From positions 1,990,001 to 2,054,000 of the forward strand of contig NZ_JALJXF010000001.1 of NCBI RefSeq assembly GCF_024169925.1: a DNA stretch of 64,000 nucleotides. Direction: 5' to 3'. This stretch comes from Methylorubrum extorquens (GTDB taxonomy: Bacteria > Pseudomonadota > Alphaproteobacteria > Rhizobiales > Beijerinckiaceae). A program made the translations under genes and the position numbers. Shown piece after piece: positions 25,732 through 34,114 of the stretch. Every line of letters starts with the position of its first letter. The first letter of the stretch is position 1. Below the pieces are notes generated by a model. The model saw nothing but the letters and a program-made list of their open reading frames with translations, did no database searches and was not told the DNA's origin.

Positions 25732-27459
25732 GTGGCGAAGACGGCATCCGACACCAAGGCCAAGCGCTCCGCCAAGGATGCGGCCGGCGGCCAGGGTGAG
25801 GTCAAGAAGGCTAGGGGTGCGGCCGGGAAGGCAAAGGGTGCGGCCGGGAAGCCCAGCGGTACAGGCGGTACGGGAAAGAAGGCGGCCAAGGCCGAGATGA
25901 AAGCCGCAGCCATCGCGGCGGCCGAGAAGGCCGCCCGCCCGGACGCGCGCGGGACGGCGGCAAGGGCTGCCACGGAGACGCCGCCCCAGGAGGAGGATCT
26001 CGCCGTCGCCACCGTGCGCAAGGTGGCGATGGAGGGGGCGAAGACCCGCTCGGAACACGACCTGCTCGGGGACGGCGAGGTGCCGGTCGATGCCCTGTGG
26101 GGCATCCACACCAAGCGGGCGGTGGCGAACTTCCCGATCACCGGCGTGTCGGTGGGCCATTACCCGGACCTGGTGCGGGCGCTGGCCCTCGTGAAGCAGG
26201 CCGCGGCGCGGTCCAACCACCGGCTCGGCACCCTGCCGAAGGGGAAGGCGAAGATCATCGAGGAGGCCTGCACCCTCGTCGCGACCGATCCGGTTTACGC
26301 CGAATCCTTCGTGGTCGACGCGATCCAGGGCGGGGCCGGCACCTCGACCAACATGAACGCCAACGAGGTCATCGCCAATGTCGGCCTGCGCCTGATGGGC
26401 CGGGCGCCGGGCGACTACGCCGCTTTGCACCCCAACGACGACGTCAACATGGCCCAATCCACCAACGACGCCTACCCGACGGCGTTGCGGCTCGCGGTGA
26501 TCTTCGCCACGCAACCGCTGGTGAAGGCGCTCGACGACCTCGCCTACGCCTTCAAGAGCAAGGCGGTGGAGTTCGCCGACGTGCTCAAGATGGGCCGCAC
26601 CCAGCTCCAGGACGCGGTGCCGATGACGCTGGGCCAGGAGTTCGACGGCTTCCACGCCACGATCAAGGAGGACGTGGCACGGCTGACCGAGATCGTCGGC
26701 CTGTTCCGCGAGGTGAATCTCGGGGCGACCGCGATCGGCACCGGGATCAACGCCGACCCGCGCTACGCCGCGCTGGCCGTGGAGGAGCTGTCGCGGCTCG
26801 CCGGCCAGCCGATGGTGCTGGCCTCGAACCTGATCGAGGCGACCTCGGATCTCGGCGCCTTCGTGCTGTTCTCCGGCGTCCTGAAACGCGTCGCGGTCAA
26901 GCTGTCCAAGATCTGCAACGACCTGCGCCTGCTCTCGTCCGGTCCCCGCACGGGGTTCGGTGAGATCCGGCTGCCGGCGGTGCAGGCCGGCTCCTCGATC
27001 ATGCCGGGCAAGGTCAACCCGGTGATCCCTGAGGTGGTCAACCAAGTCGCCTACATGGTGATCGGCTACGACCTCACGGTGACGCTCTGCGCCGAGGGCG
27101 GCCAGCTCCAGCTCAACGCCTTCGAGCCGACCATCGGCTATTGCGTACTGAGCTCCTTGCGGATGCTGACGGCCGCCATCGACACCCTGACCAAGCGCTG
27201 CGTCGACGGCATCGAGGCCGACCGGGAGCGCTGCCGCAGCCTCGTCCAGGGCTCGATCGGCCTCGTCACGGCGCTCGCGCCGACGCTCGGCTACGAGGCC
27301 AGCTCCCGCATCGCCCGCCGCGCGCTCAAGGAGAACCGCGCGGTGGCGGATCTGGTGCTGGAGGAGGGCCTCCTCACCGAGGCCCAGCTCAACGATCTGC
27401 TCGAACTGGAAGCCATGACCCACCCGACCCGGCGCCAGAGAGCCGGGACAGTGGGGTGA
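25732..27459 (+). CDS. aspA: Aspartate ammonia-lyase with a long basic N-terminal tail
   Basis: Aspartase converts L-aspartate to fumarate and ammonia. The catalytic core from about residue 107 (SEHDLLGDGEVPVDALWGIHT) follows known aspartases closely, including QGGAGTSTNMNANEV, KMGRTQLQDAVPMTLGQEF and the superfamily signature GSSIMPGKVNP with its catalytic Ser loop. It is an aspartase rather than a fumarase by these segments. The first 105 residues are odd: Lys/Ala/Gly-rich, with repeats such as GAAGKAKGAAGKP, like a histone H1 or AlgP tail. The GTG start has GGGGAGA upstream, so the tail is probably translated; a restart at Met100 is possible. It fits the aspartate-uptake neighbourhood. Confidence 0.92.
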   Translation: MAKTASDTKAKRSAKDAAGGQGEVKKARGAAGKAKGAAGKPSGTGGTGKKAAKAEMKAAAIAAAEKAARPDARGTAARAATETPPQEEDLAVATVRKVAMEGAKTRSEHDLLGDGEVPVDALWGIHTKRAVANFPITGVSVGHYPDLVRALALVKQAAARSNHRLGTLPKGKAKIIEEACTLVATDPVYAESFVVDAIQGGAGTSTNMNANEVIANVGLRLMGRAPGDYAALHPNDDVNMAQSTNDAYPTALRLAVIFATQPLVKALDDLAYAFKSKAVEFADVLKMGRTQLQDAVPMTLGQEFDGFHATIKEDVARLTEIVGLFREVNLGATAIGTGINADPRYAALAVEELSRLAGQPMVLASNLIEATSDLGAFVLFSGVLKRVAVKLSKICNDLRLLSSGPRTGFGEIRLPAVQAGSSIMPGKVNPVIPEVVNQVAYMVIGYDLTVTLCAEGGQLQLNAFEPTIGYCVLSSLRMLTAAIDTLTKRCVDGIEADRERCRSLVQGSIGLVTALAPTLGYEASSRIARRALKENRAVADLVLEEGLLTEAQLNDLLELEAMTHPTRRQRAGTVG

Positions 27460-27466
27460 GGTCCGC

Positions 27467-28528
27467 TCAGGGGATGACCCGCTCCGCCCGCAGCCGCGCG
27501 AACAGGTCGAAGAACGCATCGTCCGAGGGCTGGTAATCGAGAAAGCCCAGGCGACGGCTCTTGCTCATGTCGGTCACGACTTCGATCGGCCGGCCGAGAT
27601 CGGCATCGGTGTGCCACGCCGAGGCCAGGCGGTTCAGGTCGGGCTCGATCAGGCCGTGGCGCTCGGCCAGTTCGGCCCAGAGCGGGGCGGCCCCCGCCAT
27701 CTGCGCTTCCAGCGGGTTCCCCGCGCCGTCGAAGGGCGCGGGCGCGATGCCGAACCATTGGGCGAGCCGGCCCCACATCCATTGCCAGCGGAAGACGTCG
27801 CCGTTGACGACGTTGAAGGCCTCGTTGTGCGCGGCCTCCGTCAGCGCCGCCCATTCGAGGTGGCGGGCGAGCAGCCGCGCATCGGTCACGTCGGTAAGCC
27901 CGTTCCACTGCGCCGCCGAGCCGGGGAAGCGGAAGGGTCGCCCGGTCTCGCGGCAGAGCGTGGCGTAGGCGGCCAGCGTCACGCCCATGTTCATGGCGTT
28001 GCCGAGCGCGTAGCCGACGATCGTGTGCGGGCGGTGCACGCTCCACGAGAAGTTTTGGCGCGCGGCGGCTTCGAACACCGCATCTTCCTGCGCGTAGTAG
28101 AAATTCTCGACGGGCAGGCGCGGCAGGTCCTCGCGGAACGGCGTGGGCGGCAAGCTCCCCTTCCCGTAGTCCTCGAACGGCCCGAGATAGTGCTTGAGCC
28201 CGGTCACCAGTGCCACGTGGCGCACGCTTGCCGCCGGGCGGAGCGCTTCGAGGAGGTTTGCGACCATCGCCGCGTTGATGCGGATGTTCTCGGCTTCCGT
28301 CGGCTGGCGCAGCCAAGTGGCGAGGAAGACGTGGCTGGGCCGATGCCCGTCGAGCGCGCGGGCGAGCGCCTCCGGGTCGAGCAGGTCGGCGGCGACCGGT
28401 GTGACGCCGGCGATTTCAGGTGGGCGGCGGGCGAGCCCCTCCACCGTCCAGCCCCGCGCCACGAGGTGCCGGGCGAGATTGTTGCCGACGATGCCGCCGA
28501 CCCCCGCGATCAGTGCCGTTCCCGTCAT
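27467..28528 (-). CDS. NAD(P)-dependent reductase of the PRISE type (atypical SDR)
   Basis: A 353-residue extended SDR. The Rossmann motif GVGGIVGNN occurs at the N terminus, and the unusual catalytic block PVENFYYAQEDAVFE in the middle. That NFYY-x-x-ED block is the mark of progesterone 5-beta-reductase/iridoid synthase-like enzymes (PRISE), which reduce activated C=C bonds of enones. HRPHTIVGYALGNAMNM follows as expected. The ATG at 28528 has GGAG upstream and starts the fold directly; a longer frame adds 31 unrelated residues. It converges with aspA with only a few bases between. The natural substrate is unknown. Confidence 0.85.
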   Translation of the reverse strand: MTGTALIAGVGGIVGNNLARHLVARGWTVEGLARRPPEIAGVTPVAADLLDPEALARALDGHRPSHVFLATWLRQPTEAENIRINAAMVANLLEALRPAASVRHVALVTGLKHYLGPFEDYGKGSLPPTPFREDLPRLPVENFYYAQEDAVFEAAARQNFSWSVHRPHTIVGYALGNAMNMGVTLAAYATLCRETGRPFRFPGSAAQWNGLTDVTDARLLARHLEWAALTEAAHNEAFNVVNGDVFRWQWMWGRLAQWFGIAPAPFDGAGNPLEAQMAGAAPLWAELAERHGLIEPDLNRLASAWHTDADLGRPIEVVTDMSKSRRLGFLDYQPSDDAFFDLFARLRAERVIP

Positions 28529-28633
28529 ACCCGACTCCGGTGCCGTCCTCGGCCCCGTCACGACCGGTGCGGCGCCTCCTGGTCGGAAACCGGCCTCGGG
28601 GCGATACGTTCGATCGCGCATCCGGCATTCCCC

Positions 28634-29950
28634 CTAACCGGCGGCAGCGTCCGCGCTCTCCCGGCCATCGAGTACCCGCGCGGCACGCTCCCGGTCGAGG
28701 TCGCCCTCCCAGGCGGCGACGACGACGGTGGCGACGCAATTGCCGATCAGGTTGCCCAGCGCCCGGGCGATGCCGACGAACCAATCGACCGAGAGCACCA
28801 GCACGAGGCCGATCGCGGGAATCGAGGGGACGGCGTTCAGGGTCGCGGCCAGGATCACGATGGCCGAGCCCGGCACGCCGTGGGCGCCCTTCGAGGTGAC
28901 CAGCGAGACGCCGAGCACGAGCATCAGGTCGCTGAAGGAGAGCGGCGTGTTGGTCGCCTGCGCGATGAAGACCACGGCCAGCGTCAGGTAGATCGAGAAG
29001 GCGTCGAGGTTGAAGGAGTAGCCCGTGGGCACCACGAGGCCGACGGTGGACTCCTTCACCCCGAGGTGTACGAGCTTGCGCATGATCTGCGGCAGCACCG
29101 CATCGGACGAGCCGGTGCCGAGCACGATGGTCAACTCCTCGCGCAGGTAGGTCAGGAGCTTGACGAGGCTGAGGCCCGCAAGCCGCATCACCGTGCCGAG
29201 GATCACGAACACGAACAAAGCCACCGCGAGGTAGAACAGGGCCACGAGCGAGAGGAGCTGCGCCAGCGAGCCGATGCCGTAGCGTCCGACCGTGTAGGCG
29301 ACGGCGCCGAACACCCCGAGCGGGGCCAGCCGCACGATCAGCCCCATGGCCTTGAACAGCACCGTGGCCAGCGCGTCGATCAGGTCCGAGACCGCCCGGG
29401 CCTTCTCGCCGCCGACCAGCGCGAGGCTCACCCCGAACAGCACGGCGAAGAACAGCACCTGCAGGACGTCGTTGCGGGCGAAGGCGTCGAAGGCGGTCCG
29501 GGGAATGATGGCCAGGAGGAAATGGGCGATGCCGCCGCCTTGCAGCTTCTGCGCGGAATCGGCGTAGCCGCCGAGGGCGCCGGCATCGAGGTTCGCGACA
29601 TCGATGTTCATGCCGTGGCCCGGCCCGACGAGGTAGGCGAGCACGAGCCCGAGCACGAGGGCCACGCTCGTCATCGCCTCGAAATAGATCAGCGCCTTCA
29701 CGCCGACCCGCCCGACCTTCCCGAGGTCACCCGCCCCGGCGATGCCGTGCACGACGACGCAGAACACGATCGGCGCCACGATCATCGCGATCAGCCGGAG
29801 GAAGGCGTCGCTCAGGACCTTCAGCTCCCCGGCCAAGCCGGGCGCCAGCACGCCGACGAGGATGCCGGCCAGGAGCCCGGCGATCACCTGCACGAACAGG
29901 GACTTGTGGAGCGGAGCCCGCTCGGACGGCAGGGTGGCGGTGGTGCTCAT
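28634..29950 (-). CDS. dctA: C4-dicarboxylate:H+/Na+ symporter DctA
   Basis: DctA imports succinate, fumarate and malate. The 438-residue protein matches the family from the start (HKSLFVQVIAGLLAGILVG). It contains the helical hairpin and substrate motifs, including SDAVLPQIMRKL and VVPTGYSFNLDAFSIYLTLAVVFIAQATNTPL, and the late GVSLVTSKGAHGVPGSA segment. Eight transmembrane helices and two re-entrant hairpins are expected. No dctB/dctD sensor pair is present nearby. Position next to aspA fits use of C4-dicarboxylates. Confidence 0.96.
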   Translation of the reverse strand: MSTTATLPSERAPLHKSLFVQVIAGLLAGILVGVLAPGLAGELKVLSDAFLRLIAMIVAPIVFCVVVHGIAGAGDLGKVGRVGVKALIYFEAMTSVALVLGLVLAYLVGPGHGMNIDVANLDAGALGGYADSAQKLQGGGIAHFLLAIIPRTAFDAFARNDVLQVLFFAVLFGVSLALVGGEKARAVSDLIDALATVLFKAMGLIVRLAPLGVFGAVAYTVGRYGIGSLAQLLSLVALFYLAVALFVFVILGTVMRLAGLSLVKLLTYLREELTIVLGTGSSDAVLPQIMRKLVHLGVKESTVGLVVPTGYSFNLDAFSIYLTLAVVFIAQATNTPLSFSDLMLVLGVSLVTSKGAHGVPGSAIVILAATLNAVPSIPAIGLVLVLSVDWFVGIARALGNLIGNCVATVVVAAWEGDLDRERAARVLDGRESADAAAG

Positions 29951-30074
29951 TCGGGCGGGCTCCTCCCGGTGGTCTTTCGCGCGCCCCGCTGCGCCGAACC
30001 GGCCTTTGCCTCGACGGACGATCGCTTGCGCGCAGCGTCCGTCGGCCCTTCGCGCAACGTGGGCGGGTATGGCC

Positions 30075-31466
30075 CTAGACCAATCCGGTCAGGTAGTAGA
30101 CCCCGATCACGAAAAAGACGGCCACGGTCTTGATGATCGTGATCGCGAAGATGTCGCCGTAGGACTGGCGATGGGTCAGCCCGGTGACGGCGAGCAGCGT
30201 GATCACCGCGCCGTTATGGGGCAGGGTGTCCATGCCGCCGCTCGCCATGGAGGCGACGCGGTGCATCACTTCGAGCGGGATGCCGGCGGCCTGCGCCGCC
30301 TCGACGAAGCGGCCCGACAGGGCGCCGAGCGCGATCGAGAGTCCGCCCGAGGCCGAGCCGGTGACGCCGGCCAGTACGTTGACCGTCACCGCCTCGTTGA
30401 TCAGCGGGTTGGGGATCGCCGAGAGCGCGTCCGAGATCACCTTGAAGCCGGGGAGCGCGGCGATGACCGCGCCGAAGCCGTATTCGGTGGCGGTGTTCAT
30501 GCCGGCGAGCAGCGAGCCGGCCACCGCCGCCTTCGAGCCATCGGAGAAGCGCTCCGCGAGGTTGCGGTATCCGAGGATCACGGTGGCGAGGATGCCGAGA
30601 AGCAACGCGCCCTGGACCGCCCAGATCGCCGCCACGGTCTTGACTTGGACGGTCACGGGGTGGGCCGCCATCTCCGGCGTCAGTGCCGCGCTCGCCTGCT
30701 CGCCGTAAGCTGCGGTGATCCAGGCGAGCAGGAGCTTGTTGCCGATCCCGACGATGAGGAGCGGCAGGATCGCCACCGCGGGGTGGATGACGACCTTGTC
30801 CTCGACCGCCTGCGGCTCGTTGGTGTGGCCCTCGCCGTAGCCCTCATCCCCGGCGGAGCGGCGGCGCCACTCGAGATAGGCGACGCCGACCGCGAACACG
30901 AAGAGCGCACCGATGACGCCGAGCCACGGGGCGGCGTAGGCGTCGGTCTTGAAGAAGGAGGCCGGGATGATGTTCTGGATCTGCGGGGTGCCCGGCAGGG
31001 TGTCCATGGTGAAGGTGAAGGCGCCGAGCGCGATCGTGCCGGGGATCAGGCGCTTGGGGATGTTCGAGCGGCGAAACAGCTCGGCGGCGAAGGGGTAGAC
31101 CGCGAACACCGCCACGAACAGCGAGACGCCGCCATAGGTGAGGATCGCGCCCACCAGCACGATCGCGACGATCGCCCGGCCCTCGCCCAAGAGCCCGGTG
31201 ACGGCGCCGACGATGGAGCGGGCGAATCCTGAGATCTCGATGAGCTTGCCGAACACGGCCCCGAGCAGGAAGACGGGAAAGTACAGCTTCAGGAAGCCGA
31301 CCAGCTTCTCCATGAACAACCCGGAGAACAGGGTCGGCACGGCGGCCGGATCGGTCAGCAGCACCGCGCCCATGGCGGCGACCGGCGCGAACAGGATCAC
31401 CGAGAAGCCGCGATAGGCGATCCCCATCAGGAAGAAGAGCGCCGCGAGGCAGATCAGGAAGCTCAA
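30075..31466 (-). CDS. GntP-family permease
   Basis: A membrane protein of about 463 residues with 12 or so hydrophobic segments and features of the GntP group: TYGGVSLFVAVFAVYPFA, DTLPGTPQIQNIIP, and GVTGSASGGLSIALGAL in the C-terminal half. Family members carry gluconate, hydroxybutyrate or other hydroxy acids by proton symport. The start is uncertain: the frame begins with GTG at 31493, but a GGGGAGG site lies inside it and points to TTG at 31466, which is used here. The upstream gene on this strand is an acetyltransferase 79 bases away. The exact substrate cannot be told from sequence. Confidence 0.87.
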   Translation of the reverse strand: MSFLICLAALFFLMGIAYRGFSVILFAPVAAMGAVLLTDPAAVPTLFSGLFMEKLVGFLKLYFPVFLLGAVFGKLIEISGFARSIVGAVTGLLGEGRAIVAIVLVGAILTYGGVSLFVAVFAVYPFAAELFRRSNIPKRLIPGTIALGAFTFTMDTLPGTPQIQNIIPASFFKTDAYAAPWLGVIGALFVFAVGVAYLEWRRRSAGDEGYGEGHTNEPQAVEDKVVIHPAVAILPLLIVGIGNKLLLAWITAAYGEQASAALTPEMAAHPVTVQVKTVAAIWAVQGALLLGILATVILGYRNLAERFSDGSKAAVAGSLLAGMNTATEYGFGAVIAALPGFKVISDALSAIPNPLINEAVTVNVLAGVTGSASGGLSIALGALSGRFVEAAQAAGIPLEVMHRVASMASGGMDTLPHNGAVITLLAVTGLTHRQSYGDIFAITIIKTVAVFFVIGVYYLTGLV

Positions 31467-31545
31467 GGCACGGGCCCTCCCCACACCTCTCACGGTGCGC
31501 GAAGCTCAATCTGCCCCAAGCGCGGCCGTATTCAATGGAGGCGGG

Positions 31546-32037
31546 TTACAGGGGGCGGTGCATCACCAGCGCATCGACCGGCCCGAGGGTGGGATGGCGG
31601 AACACGCCGGGCAGGCGGCCGACCTCCCTGAGGCCGAGGCTGGTCCAAAGTGCGACGGCGTGGGTGTTGGTGGCGACGACGAGATTGAACTGCATCGCGG
31701 AAAAGCCCAGCGACCGGGCGGTCTCGAAGGAATGCAGGCCCATGGCGCGGGCGATGCCCCGCCCCCGCGCCTCGGGATGCGTCGCGTAGGTGCCGTTGGC
31801 GATGTGGTCGCCGGGGCCGAGCTGGTTGGCGCGGACATAGTAGCTGCCCAGCACCGCGCCCGCACGTTCCGCGACGAAGACATGGTGGGCTGGGGAGAAC
31901 CAGTAGGCGAGCGCCCGCTCACCGTCCCAGTCCTGCGGCAGGGCGTAGGTCTCGCCCTGCCGCAGGATCGGCTCGAGGATCGACCAGATCGCGTCGCGGT
32001 CATGGCTTTGCGCCGGGCGGAGGGAAAGGTCGGTCAT
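31546..32037 (-). CDS. GNAT-family N-acetyltransferase
   Basis: A 163-residue GNAT protein. The acetyl-CoA pyrophosphate motif appears as THPEARGRGIARAMGLHS. The segment GFSAMQFNLVVATNTHAVALWTSLGLREVGR is motif B, which is typical of the group that includes methionine sulfone or small-molecule acetylases. The ATG at 32037 starts the fold; a longer open frame is Arg-rich and not family-like. Its substrate is unknown. It may be co-transcribed with the GntP permease downstream. Confidence 0.85.
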   Translation of the reverse strand: MTDLSLRPAQSHDRDAIWSILEPILRQGETYALPQDWDGERALAYWFSPAHHVFVAERAGAVLGSYYVRANQLGPGDHIANGTYATHPEARGRGIARAMGLHSFETARSLGFSAMQFNLVVATNTHAVALWTSLGLREVGRLPGVFRHPTLGPVDALVMHRPL

Positions 32038-32493
32038 CGTGTCCGTGGGGCGGTGCCGGTATCGCGGTCCGGTCCGCCGGCTCCTATCACGGATCGGGCG
32101 CCTGGCGCGTCGCCCCGGAGGGGTCCAACCCCGTGATCGGTACGGCGGCCCCGCCTGCGCAATCGGATGAGCCACGGCGCAGGCGGGTTAGCCCTCTCGG
32201 TGGCGTCCCGCACCCCGCGCATCGACGCCGCGCAGCTTCATAATATTCGCCAAGAATAAATACACCGACTTTGCTTAAACTCCGCATTGACAGCAAATAC
32301 AATTGGTATTCAGGCTCCCCCAGGGTCGCGGCTCCGTACTCGACCTCGCAAGGCGATGCCTCAGAGCGCATTCCGGCGAAGTAGCCGCCGGCCCGCCGAG
32401 AAATTGCGCGTCAGATCGGAGGCCTAGAGACAGCGGCCTGATGCAATCAGGCCGGATACGGCTCCAGAAATCATATTCGAGGGAGTGAACGCG
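32038..32493. other. Intergenic region of 456 bases with an AT-rich block and a repeat
   Basis: The stretch between divergent genes includes an AT-rich block at about 32238-32312, with a lone TTGACA at 32287-32292 but no good -10 box, and the 60-bp repeat at 32405-32464. I see no gene in it; the short open frames through the repeat are shared with the other repeat copy only because of the repeat. Confidence 0.5.
32405..32464 (+). repeat. 60-bp dispersed repeat with palindromic core, copy 2
   Basis: It runs from TGCGCGTC to GATACGGCTC, as in the copy at 16111-16170. The core here is a perfect inverted repeat, GGCCTGAT-GCA-ATCAGGCC, at 32435-32453. It ends 29 bases before the start codon of the following secreted protein, so it will be in that gene's leader if the promoter is upstream. 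Confidence 0.7.
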
Positions 32494-32988
32494 ATGTATC
32501 GGAGATCGGCGATCCTTGCCGTTGCGCTGTCGCTCGTGCCGGCCCTTCCGGCCGTGGCGATGCCGATGGGCGGCCACTTCACAGGCCATGTCGACAGTCA
32601 GGCCCCGCAGGTGCTCGGCCCGAACGAGATCAAGGTCCAGCAGACCGCATCCGGAACCAATGCCGGACCGGGCACCCCGTTCGACGGGGCGCAGGTGCAG
32701 TGGGTGGAAATCCTCACGCTCAAGAACGGGCAGGGGCCGGTGGAAGGCACCATCACCCTCACCATGCCCGGCGGCTCGGTTTCGAGCGCCTACAAGGGCA
32801 CGATCACGACCGACCCGCAGGGCCGCGTCACGGCGACGGGAACGTACCGGGACAGCGCGGCCACCGGCGCGTTCACGGGCGTGAAGGGCAAAGGCAACTT
32901 CTCGGTCGCCTACAGCTCGGCGCTTGATTTCGCCGGCCAGTGGCAGGGCGACGTGACCCTGCCGCGGCAGAAATCGTCGCGGCGTTGA
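32494..32988 (+). CDS. Secreted hypothetical protein, beta-rich
   Basis: A 164-residue protein with a clear signal peptide (MYRRSAILAVALSLVPALPAVA). The mature part is rich in Gly, Thr and Val with alternating strands (ITLTMPGGSVSSAYKGTITTDPQG, GTYRDSAATGAFTGVKGKGNF), ending in a basic tail. This pattern is like small beta-barrel or allene-oxide-cyclase-like periplasmic proteins, but I do not recognise the family with certainty. ATG 32494 is chosen because GAGGGAG lies about 9 bases before it; the GTG at 32485 abuts that site. It converges with the DUF3750 gene. Confidence 0.75.
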   Translation: MYRRSAILAVALSLVPALPAVAMPMGGHFTGHVDSQAPQVLGPNEIKVQQTASGTNAGPGTPFDGAQVQWVEILTLKNGQGPVEGTITLTMPGGSVSSAYKGTITTDPQGRVTATGTYRDSAATGAFTGVKGKGNFSVAYSSALDFAGQWQGDVTLPRQKSSRR

Positions 32989-33006
32989 GCCCGCCGCGAC
33001 GCCGGC

Positions 33007-33852
33007 TCAGCCGGAAACGGAATCCGCAGCCGGGCGGCGCTCCGGTTCCGCCGCCGGCACCGCCTTGTCCGCGTCGCCGCCGGGGATCAGGGCGATCCGG
33101 CCCCACCCCGGCAGCTTGAGGGCCGGGCGGCGCCAGTCGAGGCCGGCCACCGCGCCGAGCAGGTTGAGCTCCAGCCCATTGACCCAGCCGATCGTGAGGC
33201 CGACATAGCCGCGCCAGGACAGGCGCAGGCCCGTGCCGCTCGGGGTGATTTCGGCGATGCGACCCGGCGGCGTCCAGTCCTTGCCGAGCGCGGTGGGCGG
33301 CAGCGGTACGTCGTTGTCGGGGATGCGCGCGACGACATGGGCGGCGAAGGTGTTCGAGTTCGGGCCCGGCCACGCTTGATACGAGCCCTGGCTGCGGTGG
33401 GGATAGTCCGCCACCGCCGCGCGGATTTCGGGGATCGCCCGCGCCGCCGCCTCGCCGTCGAGCCCGAGTACGATCTCCGGCTCGTTGCCGAACCAGCGCC
33501 CGTCCGGCGCGTAGGCGTCGGTGCGCACCGGCCTGCCCCAGCCGACCACGTCGTAGCGGTTGTAGCGAGCAGCGCCCGCCTCCTTGACCACCACCCAACT
33601 GTGATGGGCGAAGATGCCCCGCCAGCGCCCGACCCGGGCGGCGTAGACCCGCACCATCGCCCCCGGCACGGCGGCAGCCGGCGGGAGCAGCCCGGCGCTC
33701 GACCAATCCGCCGTCGACCAGCTTTCCGCGCGTCCGCCCTTCGCGGTCCACCACAGGGCGTGGGTCGCGAGCGGAACGAGGAAGAGAAGGATGAGGAGGC
33801 TGAGGCCGAAAAGGAGGAAGCGGAGGGCGGACAGGAGCACGTCGGTGGGCAT
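33007..33852 (-). CDS. DUF3750 family membrane-anchored protein
   Basis: A 281-residue protein with one N-terminal hydrophobic helix (LLSALRFLLFGLSLLILLFL) and then a periplasmic domain. The block FAHHSWVVVKEAGAARYNRYDVVGWG is the hallmark of DUF3750, a family of unknown function. The conserved His and Ser, and later YPHRSQGSYQAWPGPNSNTFAAH with a conserved His and Asn, suggest an enzyme active site; this is inference. ATG 33852 is chosen because it gives the membrane anchor near the N terminus. It is divergent from the zinc-type receptor gene. Confidence 0.82.
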   Translation of the reverse strand: MPTDVLLSALRFLLFGLSLLILLFLVPLATHALWWTAKGGRAESWSTADWSSAGLLPPAAAVPGAMVRVYAARVGRWRGIFAHHSWVVVKEAGAARYNRYDVVGWGRPVRTDAYAPDGRWFGNEPEIVLGLDGEAAARAIPEIRAAVADYPHRSQGSYQAWPGPNSNTFAAHVVARIPDNDVPLPPTALGKDWTPPGRIAEITPSGTGLRLSWRGYVGLTIGWVNGLELNLLGAVAGLDWRRPALKLPGWGRIALIPGGDADKAVPAAEPERRPAADSVSG

Positions 33853-34056
33853 CGGGTTCCGGAAAGATCGATCCGGACAGGTGACACCATCTCCGGGGAC
33901 CCCAATGTCACGTCCGGCTCCGCGCGGCACAAGCACCTGCGACGCCTCGCGCCGGGTTACGGGGCGCGCACCGTGCAGCAGCGCACCGGATCGCCGCCTG
34001 ATGCAGGCCGGTCACACCCACCCGTCCCCGCCGGGACGGCGGCAGATAAGCCTTGC

Positions 34057-34091
34057 AACATTGTAACATCCTCGCGATGAAACATTGTAAC
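34057..34091 (+). promoter_or_regulatory. Two direct AACATTGTAAC repeats before the TonB receptor (candidate Zur sites)
   Basis: The 11-mer AACATTGTAAC occurs at 34057-34067 and 34081-34091, with 24 bases centre to centre, about 24 bases before the receptor ATG. Each holds an ACA-T-TGT semi-palindrome. They lie in an AT-rich window within GC-rich DNA. Because the receptor has a His-rich segment, the zinc regulator Zur is the first candidate; the match to known alphaproteobacterial Zur boxes is only partial. Confidence 0.55.
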
Positions 34092-34114
34092 GTGACAAGG
34101 CTGGATCGACGGGA

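Noticed and set aside
25615..27519. 634-codon frame antisense to aspA
   Set aside because: Shadow of the aspartase gene; no recognisable domain.
27611..30133. 840-codon plus-strand frame spanning the reductase and dctA
   Set aside because: Rich in Arg, Glu and His without motifs; both minus-strand genes are certain.
32287..32312. TTGACA with TATTCA as a promoter for the secreted protein at 32494
   Set aside because: Spacing is only 14 bases and the distance to the gene is long.
32303..32488. Short open frame ending in RDSGLMQSGRIRL, shared with another near 16130
   Set aside because: The shared peptide comes from the 60-bp DNA repeat present at both sites; there is no start, ribosome site or coding bias.
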